From positions 1,798,001-1,862,000 of the forward strand of contig CM035311.1 in the NCBI GenBank assembly GCA_002900995.3: a stretch of 64,000 nucleotides of DNA, in the 5' to 3' direction. Below are positions 36,192 through 52,200 of the stretch, one piece after another (the stretch's first letter is position 1; the number at the start of each line of letters is the position of its first letter). The stretch comes from Ganoderma boninense (lineage: Eukaryota; Basidiomycota; Agaricomycetes; Polyporales; Polyporaceae). A program made the translations under genes and the position numbers. The notes under the pieces were generated by a model. That model was not told where the DNA came from, searched no databases, and saw nothing but the letters and a program-made list of their open reading frames with translations.

Positions 36192-37848
36192 CTAAACCGA
36201 CTCCTCCCCCACGCTCAATGTGGCACCAAGACTGAGGGCTAAACGCTCGCATTCGGGGACAACACCATTGGCGAAGCCATTGCCGTTGGAGTCGGCGGTG
36301 CTCTCCGGGGTCTTAAGTAGGTCGGAAATGCGACGAGCGAGAGGAGTGGGTTCGGCTTCGAGCGCCATCTTCAGGAACCACGGTTTGCTCATGTAGTTCC
36401 GAATGCTGCCGGCCGCAACGATTAGCTCTCACGTATCTTACGGCAAACGGAACGCTCACCCGTCAGGGAGAAGAACCACAACGTTCGCGCCCTTGGTCTG
36501 AGCAATAGACCGGCCGCTGTCACTCTGGAGCCAGCGGAGAGCGCCACTAAGCGCGCTTCCGCTGCTTCCGCCCACGAGGAGACCTTCACGACGCATGAGA
36601 AGCCGGACGGCAGAGAACGCCTCCTCATCAGAGGTCTTGAGCCACTCGTTGACATCCGCTGGGTCGCGGGAAAGTACGTCGGGAATGAAGTCGTAGCCGA
36701 TGCCCTCAACGACATACGAGTCCCCTGAACCGTCAACGTTGAGTTCGTCGGGGTAAGCAAGGATGCTGCCTCTCTAAAAGTACACGTCTGGTCAGAGAGT
36801 GTCAAACAAGATGGTCAGGAAACCGTACGGGATCGACTCCAACAATGATAGAATCCTTGTTGTGCTTATTCTTGATTGCGCGAGACAAGCCGGTAATGGT
36901 GCCACCAGTCCCAGCGCCGGCTATTAGAACGTCGACCTTCCCCGAGGACGGCGTTGAGGATGTAGACGGCGTTGAGGTAACAGCCTCAACAATCTCCGGG
37001 CCAGTGGTGTACTCGTGGGCGAGAGGATTGTTGATCTTCGGCGAAACAGTAGCATGAGTGTCCGCGGATCCCATCGCACGTATGCGTTTCAACTCACGTT
37101 GCGGTATTGGTCAAGGATGATGCTCTCAGGTATCTCCCGTTGCAAACGATTAGCCACTCCTGCGATCGTTAAGGAATTCAGCCACGAGAGGTTCGACGGT
37201 TACGGTATGAGCTCTACCTATGTGTGACTCCGGCGCGTCCCATGCAGCCTCGGTCGGGGTTCTGACGACTTCGGCCCCTAGTGCCCGTAGAGCAGCTTCC
37301 TTCTCCTGCAGTACCCGAGGGTTAGTACAAAAGTGGGAGACAACGACATTCCACAGACCAATGACATCTTGTTAGGTAACGTGATAATCACAGAATATCC
37401 CTTATCTGTAGTATTCAGTACATGTCCTCGGCGAAATGGTGGTTAGTTTGACCTTGATAGCGCAAGCCATGGCCAGGCCTATGCCTAGCATACACAATAA
37501 ATGCACAGACTTCAAAGAAGATGCCGTGAAGACATACCAGTGTTTCCAGAGGTGGGCTCGATGACGACACTCCGTCCAGGGATAAGCTTTCCTTCTCGTT
37601 CTGCTTCCTCGACCATGCGCTTCGCGATGCGGTCCTTGACGGACCCGCCGGCAGACATATATTCGACCTTTCCGACTAAAGAGGACATATCCTGAGGTTA
37701 GATATGTGGTTGCGAATAGGCTCAGGCGCATGTACTCACGTAGGTTGCATTGCAGTCCCTCTTCCTTGGCTATCCTGTCTAGCCTGACGAGGGGAGTGTT
37801 TCCGACAGCCCCAAGAGCGTCATCAACGATCTGGGGTGAACGAGCCAT
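36192..37848 (-). CDS. CYS4: Cystathionine beta-synthase, catalytic domain only
   Basis: Many short exons. The order of motifs is that of cystathionine beta-synthase: [40 protein letters not shown] (PLP-binding Lys), [126 protein letters not shown] and the closing [10 protein letters not shown]. These make it CBS rather than cysteine synthase. CBS condenses serine (or a derivative) with homocysteine in transsulfuration. After the catalytic domain only about 55 residues remain ([14 protein letters not shown]...TLSVGEESV). There is no tandem CBS (Bateman) domain, unlike the human and yeast enzymes. Confidence 0.9.
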
Positions 37849-38394
37849 GTTTGAGAGAGACTGCGGGTGATGAGGGGGCTGCTTGAGGGTGCAAAAAGCA
37901 AGTGAAAAGGGGAAGATGGCCGTCTCGAGGAGAGTGGTCTTATAGTGCTTGCCATGGCCCGATTCGGAGCATGGCTGAGATCCGGACGGACGCCATCACG
38001 CGATGTGACGCGACACGTCTCACAGTCACATGTCCGCCGTGCTCTCCTCGTGTGTCGTCTCCTCCTGCCGCGCGGTGACCGCATGCAGCCGCAGCCACAG
38101 TGATCTCGCTCTCTTCTACTCCAAACACCCGCGGTAGACACAGTACGCTCGAATGTAAGTGCGACAAATTCTCTATCATCCGCCTGCCTAGAAGGATGCG
38201 AGGTCTTTCCTGCCCTTGCCTCGCGATCGCAATCATCGTGCAGCTACGCTTGTGGAGAGCGGTCGCCGACGCCTGCGATATATCTTGACAGATCGGACTG
38301 ACAATCCACCCACATAGACTTTCATCAATCGTGAGTCTCACGCTCTTCCCCTCCACGCAGGAATCTTACAGAGTTTGGCTTGCGATAACAGACG
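37849..38394. promoter_or_regulatory. Divergent promoter region, CBS / BTB gene 1
   Basis: 546 bases between divergent starts. CG-rich on the CBS side. No open frame supported and no clear TATA box. Confidence 0.45.
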
Positions 38395-39987
38395 ATGGCC
38401 GTCTCCATAGCCCAGGCGCCATTCAACAATCCTGCGGCTGACTTCATCATTCGGTCAAAGGATGGCGTCAACTTCCGAGTCCGAAGCGGCATCATCGCAG
38501 AGGCCTCTCTCGTATTCTCCGGCATGTTTGAAATCCCTCTTCCAGAGCCCAGCCAATCCGGCGATGACGCAGACTATATGGACGGGAAGCCTGTTGTCGC
38601 CGTTGAGGAGGATAGCGCCACGCTCGACCGATTGCTCCGGCTGTGTTATCCTACCGCCGACCCTGTTCTTACAGAGCTGCGAGACGTACGGTTGGTTCTG
38701 GCGGCCGCGATGAAATATGAGATGGAGGAAGCCGTCGCGCTCATGAGAAAGACGTTGCTCACATTCGTCGATGCCCAGCCCTTGAGAGTGTGGGCGTCGG
38801 CGTGTATACTCGGTCTTGAGAGCGAAAGCAAAATCGCCGCGCAAGCCTTGCTAAGAGCAGACCTTCCAAAGGACGCACCCCCGGAGCTACAGGAGATCAC
38901 CGCAGGAAACTACTTCCGCCTCGTCAAGTTTCATCGAGCGGGAGGCAACGTTAGCGAGCAATTCCGGTTCACAGAACCCGACCCCGGCGACATCCCAGAA
39001 CCCAAGCCCACAGTTAGACCGGTTGGCTCAACCATCGTCTACCAGGACCGTCCTTTCGCGGACATCATCTGTCGCTCGATCGACGGTCAGGAATTCCATA
39101 CGCACAAGATCATCCTAGCTGCGGCATCCCCCACTCTCCGCGACCAGATCCTCGCCTTACCAGCCCCACTCGAGCCCGGCACACTGCCTGTCATCGATCT
39201 CAACGCCCGAGGCGCCGCCCTCAGCTCCCTCCTCGAGATGTGCTACCCCGTTGAATGTAGCGAGAACTCTCGCGTCCTCCCCGTGCACCATGCACTGGCC
39301 ATGCTCGACTGTGCGCGGCGGTTCGGGATGGAAGCGCTTGCGCGACGCATCCGGTATGGCGCATTCGGCACACTGAAGGTCTCGAAGCCGCTTGCGACGT
39401 ACCTACTCGCGAGCAGCATGGGGCTCCACGAGGTCGCTGAAGACGCACTTTCGTTCCTGCATGCCGATCCATTCACGTACGGGTGCATCCCCGAGATGGA
39501 GGCGACCCCCGCAGAGCCGTACCACCGCCTCCTCGTCAACCGCCATGAGACGCTGTCTGTCGCGTCGCAGATGACGAGCGCGTTCGGGCCTGTTGTGCAA
39601 GGGTCTGCGGATGCTGCAGACGATGTGGCTATGGATGATGTGGAAATGGACGGCGAGCAAACCCCTAATGGCGATCCGTGGTTGCAGGGTATCCTGGAAG
39701 AAACTGTGGAGGTCCTCCGCTCGCCGCACCAGGACGAACATTGGTGGGACAAGCCCAAAACGTCGGCCACGCTCCAGGAGTCGGTGGACAGGAAGCTGTG
39801 GTGTGACTCTTGCGAGGATAATGTGCGATTGATTCTGCGGATCGAGAAGCTGCATGCGAATGTGAGGAAGGCGATGAATGCGAACAACGTAAGTGGCGAT
39901 TCATACGCGCGGCCGGGAGATATATATCCGAAACTAATGCACCTGGCTGCACAGGGAAAGCTGTTGAAGAAACACGGAGCTGCATGA
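38395..39987 (+). CDS. Double BTB/POZ domain protein, paralogue 1
   Basis: Exons 38395-39888 and 39955-39987 give 508 residues. The first BTB domain starts at NNPAADFIIRSKDGVNFRVRSGIIAEAS (residues about 10-120). The second starts at YQDRPFADIICRSIDGQEFH near residue 215, followed by THKIILAAASPTLRDQI. A conserved C-terminal element reads RKLWCDSCEDNVRLI, with a Cys-x2-Cys pair. BTB domains mediate protein-protein contacts, often to cullin-3 ligases; the partner here is unknown. The last intron (39889-39954) is 66 bases, a multiple of three without a stop, so retention would only insert 22 residues. It is a clear relative of the genes at 40621 and 54758. Confidence 0.85.
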   Translation: MAVSIAQAPFNNPAADFIIRSKDGVNFRVRSGIIAEASLVFSGMFEIPLPEPSQSGDDADYMDGKPVVAVEEDSATLDRLLRLCYPTADPVLTELRDVRLVLAAAMKYEMEEAVALMRKTLLTFVDAQPLRVWASACILGLESESKIAAQALLRADLPKDAPPELQEITAGNYFRLVKFHRAGGNVSEQFRFTEPDPGDIPEPKPTVRPVGSTIVYQDRPFADIICRSIDGQEFHTHKIILAAASPTLRDQILALPAPLEPGTLPVIDLNARGAALSSLLEMCYPVECSENSRVLPVHHALAMLDCARRFGMEALARRIRYGAFGTLKVSKPLATYLLASSMGLHEVAEDALSFLHADPFTYGCIPEMEATPAEPYHRLLVNRHETLSVASQMTSAFGPVVQGSADAADDVAMDDVEMDGEQTPNGDPWLQGILEETVEVLRSPHQDEHWWDKPKTSATLQESVDRKLWCDSCEDNVRLILRIEKLHANVRKAMNANNVSGDSYARPGDIYPKLMHLAAQGKLLKKHGAA

Positions 39988-40620
39988 TCGGGACTCCAGT
40001 TCACGACTATGTTTACTTGTCCCCTTGCCATACATACTGAGGAGTTGAGAACGCATGAATAAGACTTGTTCTTTCAAGTGGTATAGAACTTCAGGACTCT
40101 TACATCTCTAGACCCTGCATGTTTGGTAGCTGGTCTGCCGTTGTACTATGCCTGTGCAGTGCTAGAGCCCGCGCCAAGGCACACCGCGGAGCTCAATATT
40201 GGAGAGTTTTGAAACTCAGCCAGGTTGCAGTGACCGTGGTTTGCGTGGGCGCCAGAAATTCGTTCACCTTCAACTCTCATGAGATCGCCATGTGTTGGTC
40301 CCTTCCCGCAATCTTGCTTCCCTCGAGGAAGAGTCTGCTTTGCTCGGTTTGGCTATTGGTTTGTTGATTAAGTAATCTGGTATCCGGCTCCGACCCCGAG
40401 TCAGGCCGCTGCACGTTGTAGCTACTTCTAAATGCCCGTGAGCTAACGCTGCCGGCTGCTCGCACACTTCGCACCCTCCATCGCCAACTGCACTCTCATC
40501 TCCAAAGATCGGAATTGATTAATTACTCAGGTGAGTGCTGTGGTCCCGATCTGACTCAGAGAGCTGGAACTGATGCCGTTGGGTGTGCTGAATGGCTTGC
40601 GATGGGCTAGCATTCATATC
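39988..40620. other. Spacer between tandem BTB genes 1 and 2
   Basis: Carries the 3' UTR of BTB gene 1 and the promoter of BTB gene 2. No gene seen. Confidence 0.45.
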
Positions 40621-42271
40621 ATGTCTGGATCCCATCCACTTGCGCCAACGTTCGCCCTCTCTCCTTTCGACAATCCCAATGTGGACGCCATCCTCCGATG
40701 CCGCGATGGTGTACACTTTCGCGTCCGCAGCGCGGTCCTCGTAGAAGCATCACCTATCTTCTCCGACATGCTTGCTGCCGTCTCACTCGAGGGCGGAGAG
40801 AACGATCGCGAGGGATATCGCTCGGAGAACTACGACGGAAAACCCATCATCGCCGTTGTCGAGAACAGCGATGTCATAGATCCCCTCCTCCGTCTGTCCT
40901 ACCCGATCCCCGACCCCGTATTGAAGGACCTCCAGGACATCCGTCCCGTCCTTGCTGCCGCGATGAAGTACCAGATGGAGGAGGCAACGGCCCTCCTGAA
41001 GAGCGCTTTACTGTCGTATGTGGAGACGCAGCCGCTGCGGGTCTGGGCTCATGCATGCCTACTCCGTCTCGACGAGGAGGCCAAGGCGGCGGCGCGCGCC
41101 TTGTTGGGGAAGGAGCTTCCGGCGCAGGCTCCGGAGGAGCTTCAAGAAGTCTCTGCAGGGGACTATTACCGCCTCACCAAGTTTCTAACCTGTCGCGGAC
41201 TGGCAGCGGAAGATGTCGATCTCTTCAAAGTGGATCTTGGGGACATTAAGAAGCCTGCAAAGCGATCCCCACGGTGGTCCGGGAACGAAAACCCCCTCAA
41301 GCCTTTCACATTCCAATCACGCCCTTATGCCGACATCATCTGTCGCTCGTCTGACGGGCAAGACTTTCGTGCCCACAGGATCATCCTGTGCCTTGCCTCG
41401 CCCACGCTTCAGGCGAAGATAAATTCCCTTTCGTTCGAAAAGTCTCCCGCAGCCTCCTCAGCTTCCGCTTGCAAGGACGATGTCCTTCCCGTGATACAAA
41501 TGGACATCGATGCACTGACTTTGAGTGCCGTCTTGGAATCGTGTTACGCAGAGCCATCAAGCTTTGCCTACGATTGCTTGACCCCGCAGTTCATTATGGA
41601 CATGATGGTAGCCTCCCGGAGCCTGGGGATGCAGCGTCTCCTTGACAAGATGCAGCAATTTTCGTATGCGGGCACTTGTAGGGACGAGCCCCTGTTGGGC
41701 TACTTGCTCGCGGCCAAAAACCGCTTCCCCCAAACCGCAAAGTCGGTGGCATGGCACGTCCACCACGACGTCTTTTCCTATGGGTACATGCCTGAGATGG
41801 AGAGCACCCCGGCGCACTTTTACCACAGCTTGCTCGTCAACCGTCGCAAAAACGCACCAACGAATGCTGCAAGCGCAAAGTCGGAAGCCTCGGACGCACC
41901 GTCGTGCACCGCCGGTGCTAAGAAGGTTGACATGGGCGGTCTCCATTCACCCGGCCGTCATCCCTGGGTGCAAAGTCTCGTCGCCGGGCATATGGAGAGC
42001 TTACGTGGGCTGGACAGGGTCATCGATGCATTGGCGCTGGCTCCGCGGTACGAGGATGTACTGCAAGACTCGCTCAAGGAGAACGTATGGTGTAACAAAT
42101 GCGAGCCTAACGTCCGGGCAATGACAGACATGCGAGAGTCGTGGAAAAGAGTCTATGATGCTCTGTGCAAGAACGACGTAAGTGCTTCCCCCCCAATCCC
42201 GCTTTGACGCCACTCAATCCTGTCTTCTGACACTTACTGCTGTGCAGTATACACATCAGGTCCCTGAATGA
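40621..42271 (+). CDS. Double BTB/POZ domain protein, paralogue 2
   Basis: Exons 40621-42177 and 42248-42271 give 526 residues. The start at 40621 (MSGSHPLAPTFALSPFDN) is preferred over an upstream in-frame ATG at 40573 because it aligns with the starts of the two paralogues. The first BTB domain is FDNPNVDAILRCRDGVHFRV; the second begins QSRPYADIICRSSDGQDFRA near residue 235. The C-terminal element is ENVWCNKCEPNVRAM. The last intron sits at the same codon position as in paralogue 1 but contains an in-frame stop. Without splicing the protein would end VSASPPIPL; spliced it ends YTHQVPE. Function unknown beyond BTB-type protein binding. Confidence 0.85.
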
Positions 42272-43355
42272 AGTACTCGGGTACCCATCGCCATCGGTTG
42301 AATCATCACAACTACGTCATCTTGCGGAAGGATTGGATGGTCTCGCAACAATCCTGTACAAATGTTTGTGCTACTACATTTTTCCTCTTCACGACATGTA
42401 ATTTTACGTACCTCTACAAGAAGTTCTGCGGTCATTTGTTTGCCTCTCCACTCTTCCATTGGCTGTCTTCCCCCTTACATCGACTGCGAGCAAATGTGAT
42501 ACAAGCCTGTTGTTCGATAATTAGAAGGCGCAGAATTAAATTGCGCGGCGATGGTCATTCACGGGTTACTCCAAGGCAGTGCAGAGGCTATACGGTGGTT
42601 CCTGCGAGCTACTGCAAGCACCTTCCCATGCACCCGCCTCTTCTCGACCACTTACTTGGTCTATGAGTAAGGTTTAGGTTACTTTTCATGGGTATGTCTG
42701 CTCCAGCCTCGCGTGAATGTACAGCTTGTACCTCATTCCAATCTACCCTGTCTCTTGACGTAAAAGTTCTGATTGATTTCTCCTACTAACGTCCGAATAG
42801 TCCACACGGAACCATCAATGGCTGAGTAAGTTCTACCGTACGGAATTAGGGAGCATTATATACAGGAGAATGCGCTATGTAGACGTTAGACTAGGGAGAT
42901 TTGCAAGAGCTATGCTACATGCCAGTGAGGAAGAGTACGACGGTTCAAAGCAAAAGGTTCAACACCGGGAGTAGTGGAGGCAGAAGGATGGTATCACAGA
43001 GTCAGCGGTATAGATGAGTATGAGGGGTCCAAACTAGCAGTCACCGTCTCGTGCAACATCGCATCTACAAACCACAAACGTCATTCCGAGTGCGTACCGC
43101 TAAAAGAGTGAGGGTGGGTGGTGGCTGTGGCTAATGGCTACGCCAGTTCAATTGTCAATGGTAGCAAGGTATCAAACATATTGTCCGTCAAAGGTGAAAT
43201 GCAACAAGAAGGGGAGAGAAGAGACCGGACGCACCGCTCCTGTCGGGGTTAGTGCAAAAAAAGTCATGACGAGAACAACACGAGAGCAGGGTCAGTCCAT
43301 TGTAACTACGACATCCCGGGAATCCAGAGACGAGACACGACACCCGCAGACGGGC
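42272..43355. other. Convergent intergenic region, no gene seen
   Basis: About 1.1 kb between BTB gene 2 and the GMC oxidoreductase 3' end. It is comparatively AT-rich, with only short unrecognised frames. Confidence 0.45.
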
Positions 43356-47548
<4,193 letters not shown>

Positions 47549-48214
47549 TTACTCACGCATGAGTGGGCGAAGGTTCAATGGGTACGGCTTGCCCATCCAC
47601 GTCGCTAATTCAGTGTGGTCCCTTAAAGGGTCACTGGTGTTGGGGTGGACAAGCACCCTGCGAACATTTGTCCAGGCGTGAGTATTGGCTACCGGTGTTA
47701 GGCCCTTGGCATGACTCACGAGCAAGGTCCTCGGTTGACCACAAGCCAGGAGAACAACATGCCGGTTTGGTGAGGGTTGAAGACGTTCACCTCGAACATG
47801 GGCACAGGGTGAGGACCGACGGGTTTGTCCCAGAACCTGTAGATGCGCAGCTGCGAAGAACAACATGGCGTTAGCTCTGGGGCGATTATCTGATGACTGC
47901 TCCGCCATAAGTACCTCTGGGAACTCGCGCCGAATGCGCTCGTGAAGCTCTGCAGCATATTTGGCATCCTCCGGCGAGTTGGGCAAGTAGTAGACTGAAA
48001 CATATCGTGAGGAATGTCGGGCTGGAAGGCATTCAAAACACGTACTATGGAAATCAAAACCATTGTTGGAGGAGATGATAGGATCAGGAAATTCTTCATA
48101 TGCGGCAGAGCGTGGGCCCGGAGGGTTGTATAGCGATTTGCCGTCGTTGTTGACTGTCGTCGGTAAGGGTTCGGCATTCTCGTATCCGAGAAGGGGGGAC
48201 TTGTATTCAGCCAT
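47549..48214 (-). CDS. DOPA 4,5-dioxygenase family protein
   Basis: Four exons (48214-48046, 47994-47915, 47850-47720, 47657-47549) give 162 residues. The fold is the small ferredoxin-like DOPA-dioxygenase family (Pfam DOPA_dioxygen): FDFHIYYLPNSPEDAKYAAE, then RIYRFWDKPVGPHPVPMFEV, then VLVHPNTSDPLRDHTELATW. Conserved histidines occur in FDFH, GPHP, VHPNT and RDHTE. The fly agaric enzyme of this family opens the catechol ring of DOPA to betalamic acid and muscaflavin precursors. Most fungal and bacterial members have unknown substrates, so the activity here is not established. The start at 48214 (MAEYKSPLLGYENAEP) gives a length near 160, usual for the family. Confidence 0.9.
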   Translation of the reverse strand: MAEYKSPLLGYENAEPLPTTVNNDGKSLYNPPGPRSAAYEEFPDPIISSNNGFDFHSTCFECLPARHSSRYVSVYYLPNSPEDAKYAAELHERIRREFPEVLMAEQSSDNRPRANAMLFFAAAHLQVLGQTRRSSPCAHVRGERLQPSPNRHVVLLACGQPRTLLVSHAKGLTPVANTHAWTNVRRVLVHPNTSDPLRDHTELATWMGKPYPLNLRPLMRE

Positions 48215-48668
48215 TTTGTCGTTGCGTGAAGTTCGGCGGAAGTCTTGTGCGAGAGTGGGCTCCGATGAGCAGCGATCCGTTGGAGCCCATGCTTCCACGC
48301 ACCTGGTGCCTTTAAAGGACCTGCTTTTCAACGGGCCCCAAGACGCAAATACATTCAATGGTCTAAGCCCACCAGCATTTGTCAGCTTCACTAATGCAGC
48401 TGCTGTGCAAGAACGCAATGGCCGTGACTAAGCATGTACGGCTAGTCCATGACACACAGGCATACTTCATTGCTTGGGAAGTACGCTTACACCCTCAGCA
48501 TGACATGAACAATATCGTGGTCAATAGGAAAAAGAGGCCCCGAGAATGAATTCCAATGCAGTCTCTATAATCACACTCACGAGAAGCTAGACGAAAGCAA
48601 TATCGATACATAACAATCCACATGCGAACCTGAGTCTTCACGTTACAATTTCCTGGTCGATCTTGTCT
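48215..48668. other. Intergenic region, DOPA-dioxygenase-like / MZT1
   Basis: Holds the promoter of the DOPA-dioxygenase-like gene and the 3' UTR of MZT1. A TTTAAAG near 48307 on the minus strand could serve as a weak TATA element. Confidence 0.35.
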
Positions 48669-49015
48669 CTACCGACCATTCGCAGAGGTACGGGTGTTTC
48701 GTAGAGCCGCGCTCTCGCGTCGCAGTTCTTGAATAACAGCCTGCCAGAGAAACCTCTCACTGAATTCATCTTCAGTGCTCTCGAAAACAATAAAGACATA
48801 CCGCAAGCGCTTCCGGATTTACCCCGCTCTCAATCAAGCTAACACACGTCGCGAGGGTCTCCTTGTCGAGGCCAGTGTTCAGTAGCTGTGAGATGTCGAA
48901 AAGAGCTGCAAAATGCGAGTTAATTGACTCTATGCCCAGGCCCAGGCAAGGTCATCATCGTACTATTCAGAGTCTCCTCAGCAGCAGAAATGCGATCTGA
49001 TTCTCGCGTCGACAT
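48669..49015 (-). CDS. MZT1: MOZART1, gamma-tubulin complex subunit
   Basis: Three short exons (49015-48964, 48905-48802, 48740-48669) give 75 residues. After the first residues the sequence reads [40 protein letters not shown] and [17 protein letters not shown], which matches MOZART1 almost position by position ([33 protein letters not shown]). MOZART1 binds the N-terminal regions of gamma-tubulin complex proteins and helps recruit them to spindle pole bodies. The start codon is 232 bases from the divergent SF3B1 start. The gene is too short and too split to appear as a long open frame. Confidence 0.95.
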
Positions 49016-49247
49016 GTTGTACCAGATGAGAATTGTCCAAGAACGTCGAGAGCGTCGAGAGCACTGGGCAGTCTGCAGAGATAGGATACGGAAGAGGTGT
49101 GCGGAGGAATTTAGATCGGAGTCGTGTCTGAGTTTAAAAAGGGGCCAGTGCGGTGGCGTTATTCAGCTTGCACGTCGTCGTTCGCGGCTTGGACAGAACC
49201 CCCATTCCCCACTCATCCATCTCCCATTCGCTCCTTTCTCTCTCGCA

Positions 49248-52200
49248 ATGTCCGAACCAAGACTCGTCGATTCATTTACGGCGCCCAAGGAGGTGCTGCA
49301 GGAATTCGCAGAGATGGCGGAGGAAGAGGACATTGACCCCTTCGCGGAGACGGCCAAGCAGCGGCAGATTGCCTCGCGTCAGTCTGACTACCACAACCGT
49401 CGATTCAACCGCCAGGCTGTCGATTCCGCGGACGCATTCAAGGCTGCCGTTGATGGAGAGGAGGTAGAGGGAGGGTACAAGGACGCGATGAGGTTGCAGC
49501 GGTTGGAGAAAGAGGAGGAGCGGGTGCGGAGGGCAATCGAGGAGAAGGAGAAGCAAGAGCGGGAGGAGGGCCAGGCGAAGATGGACCTCGACAGGACTCC
49601 CCCACGAGCAGAGATTGAGGAAGCCCAGAAAGAGCTGGCCGCGTTGCAGGGCAACAAGCGAAAGCGGCGATGGGATGTCGCGGAGCCTGAGGAGGATAAG
49701 GAAAACAAGGAGACTAAGGGTGAGTGGTCCCAAGAGGCTCTCGAGGGCGCTGCGCCGAAGAAGCGGCGTTCTAGATGGGATGCGACTCCCGCCGACGTCG
49801 CGGCGGAGACCCCGAGCGGAAAGAGGTCGCGCTGGGACCAAGCCCCTGCTGCTGCCCCGGAGGTTCCGATGACACCTATCATCATGAACGCACCTGGCCT
49901 CATGCATGAGGACAAGCACAACAGGTACCTCACGGACGAAGAGCTCGACGCCATTCTCCCCTCCTCTGGCTATTCCATCGTCACGCCCCCTCCTGGTTAT
50001 GCTCCTCTTGTCCGACCTCCCAAGCTCTCAGGTCCTTCTGTGACCGAAGTTGGGGGTTTCCAAATCCAGGAAGGCTCAGATGCAGCAGCAGCAGCAGCTG
50101 CGGCCGGTCTTGCGCCTGAATTGCCTACAGAGATTCCGGGCGTTGGGAACTTGGCGTTCTTCAAACCAGAGGACGCACAGTACTTCGCAAAGATTCTCAA
50201 GGAGGAGGACGAGACGGAGCTGTCAGTGGACGAGATGAAGGAGCGGAAGATCATGAGGCTGCTCCTGAAGATCAAGAACGGTACGCCTCCCGTCCGTAAA
50301 ACCGCTCTTCGCCAGATCACCGACAAGGCTCGCGAATTCGGTGCTGGCCCACTTTTCGACAAGATTCTTCCCCTTCTCATGGAGCGCACTCTCGAGGACC
50401 AGGAGCGGCATCTCCTCGTCAAGGTTATCGATCGTGTCCTGTACAAGCTCGATGACCTTGTCCGCCCGTACGTCCACAAGATCCTAGTCGTTATCGAGCC
50501 TCTGCTCATCGACGAGGATTACTACGCTCGTGTCGAAGGTCGTGAAATCATCTCCAACCTTTCGAAGGCTGCTGGTCTCGCCCATATGATTTCCACCATG
50601 CGTCCCGATATCGACCACGCCGACGAGTACGTCCGTAACACTACAGCGCGTGCGTTTTCCGTCGTCGCGTCTGCCCTCGGTATTCCCTCGCTGCTCCCCT
50701 TCCTCAAGGCTGTCTGTCGTAGCAAGAAGTCCTGGCAGGCTCGTCACACGGGTATCCGTATCGTGCAGCAGATTGCCATTATGATGGGCTGCGCCGTCCT
50801 TCCTCATCTCCGAAACCTGGTCGACTGTATCGCCCACGGTCTCCAGGACGAGCAGACGAAAGTACGGACGATGACCGCCTTGGCCCTTGCTGCGTTGGCT
50901 GAGGCCGCGGCGCCGTATGGTATCGAGTCGTTCGATAACGTGCTCAAGCCACTTTGGGTCGGTATCCGCCTTCACCGTGGCAAGTCGCTCGCGGCCTTTC
51001 TCAAGGCCATTGGCTTCATTCTCCCTCTGATGGACCCTGAGTACGTCTCGTACTACATCAAGGAGGTCACCATCATCCTTATCCGGGAGTTCCAAACGTC
51101 GGATGAGGAGATGAAGAAGATCGTGCTCAAGGTTGTGCAGCAGTGCGCGGCGACCGAGGGTGTTACACCTCAGTACATCAAGCAGGACATTCTCCCTGAC
51201 TTCTTCAAGGCGTTCTGGGTTCGCCGCATGGCTCTCGACCGGAGGAACTACCGACAAGTCGTCGAGACCACCGTCGAGCTTGCCCAGAAGGCGGGTGTCG
51301 CGGAGATCGTCGGGAGGATCGTGAACGAGCTGAAGGACGAGGCGGAGCCCTACAGGAAGATGGTTATGGAGACGATCACGAAGGTGGTGGCATCTCTCGG
51401 TGCCTCTGACATCGATGAGCGCCTGGAGGTCCGCCTTGTGGACGGTATCATATATGCGTTCCAAGAGCAGACGACCGAAGACCAAGTCATGCTGGACGGT
51501 TTCGGTACAGTTGTTAACGCACTTGGTAAGCTCCCTTCATATATCTCGGTGGCACACTACTGATAGTCGTTTACAGGTATCCGCGTCAAGCCATACCTCA
51601 CGCAAATCGTCTCCACAATCCTCTGGCGTTTGAACAACAAAAGCGCCAAGGTTCGCCAGCAGGCCGCTGATCTCACGACTCGTCTTGCTGTCGTCATCAA
51701 GCAGTGTGGCGAGGACCAGCTGCTGAGCAAGCTCGGCCTTGTGCTTTTCGAGCAGCTTGGTGAAGAGTACCCGGACACACTCGGTAGCATCATTGCGGCC
51801 GAGGGTGCCATCGCAAATGTCGTTGGTATGACACAGATGAACCCGCCTGTGAAGGATCTTCGTAAGCCTTTCCACAAGACGTTTCACGTTGAGCAAACAC
51901 TGATGACACTTGCTTACAGTTCCGCGTATGACACCTATCCTTCGTAACCGTCACGAGAAGGTGCAAGAAGCCACGATTAACTTGATTGGGCGTATCGCCG
52001 ACCGTGGTGCCGAGTTCGTTCCTGCTCGCGAGTGGATGCGTATCTGCTTCGAGCTGCTCGATCTCCTCAAGGCGCACAAGAAGGGTATTCGCCGTGCGGC
52101 CGTCAATTCGTTCGGTTATATCGCGAAGAGTTTGGGTCCACAGGATGTCCTCCAGGTTCTCCTCACGAACCTGCGCGTGCAAGAGCGTCAGTCTCGTGTT

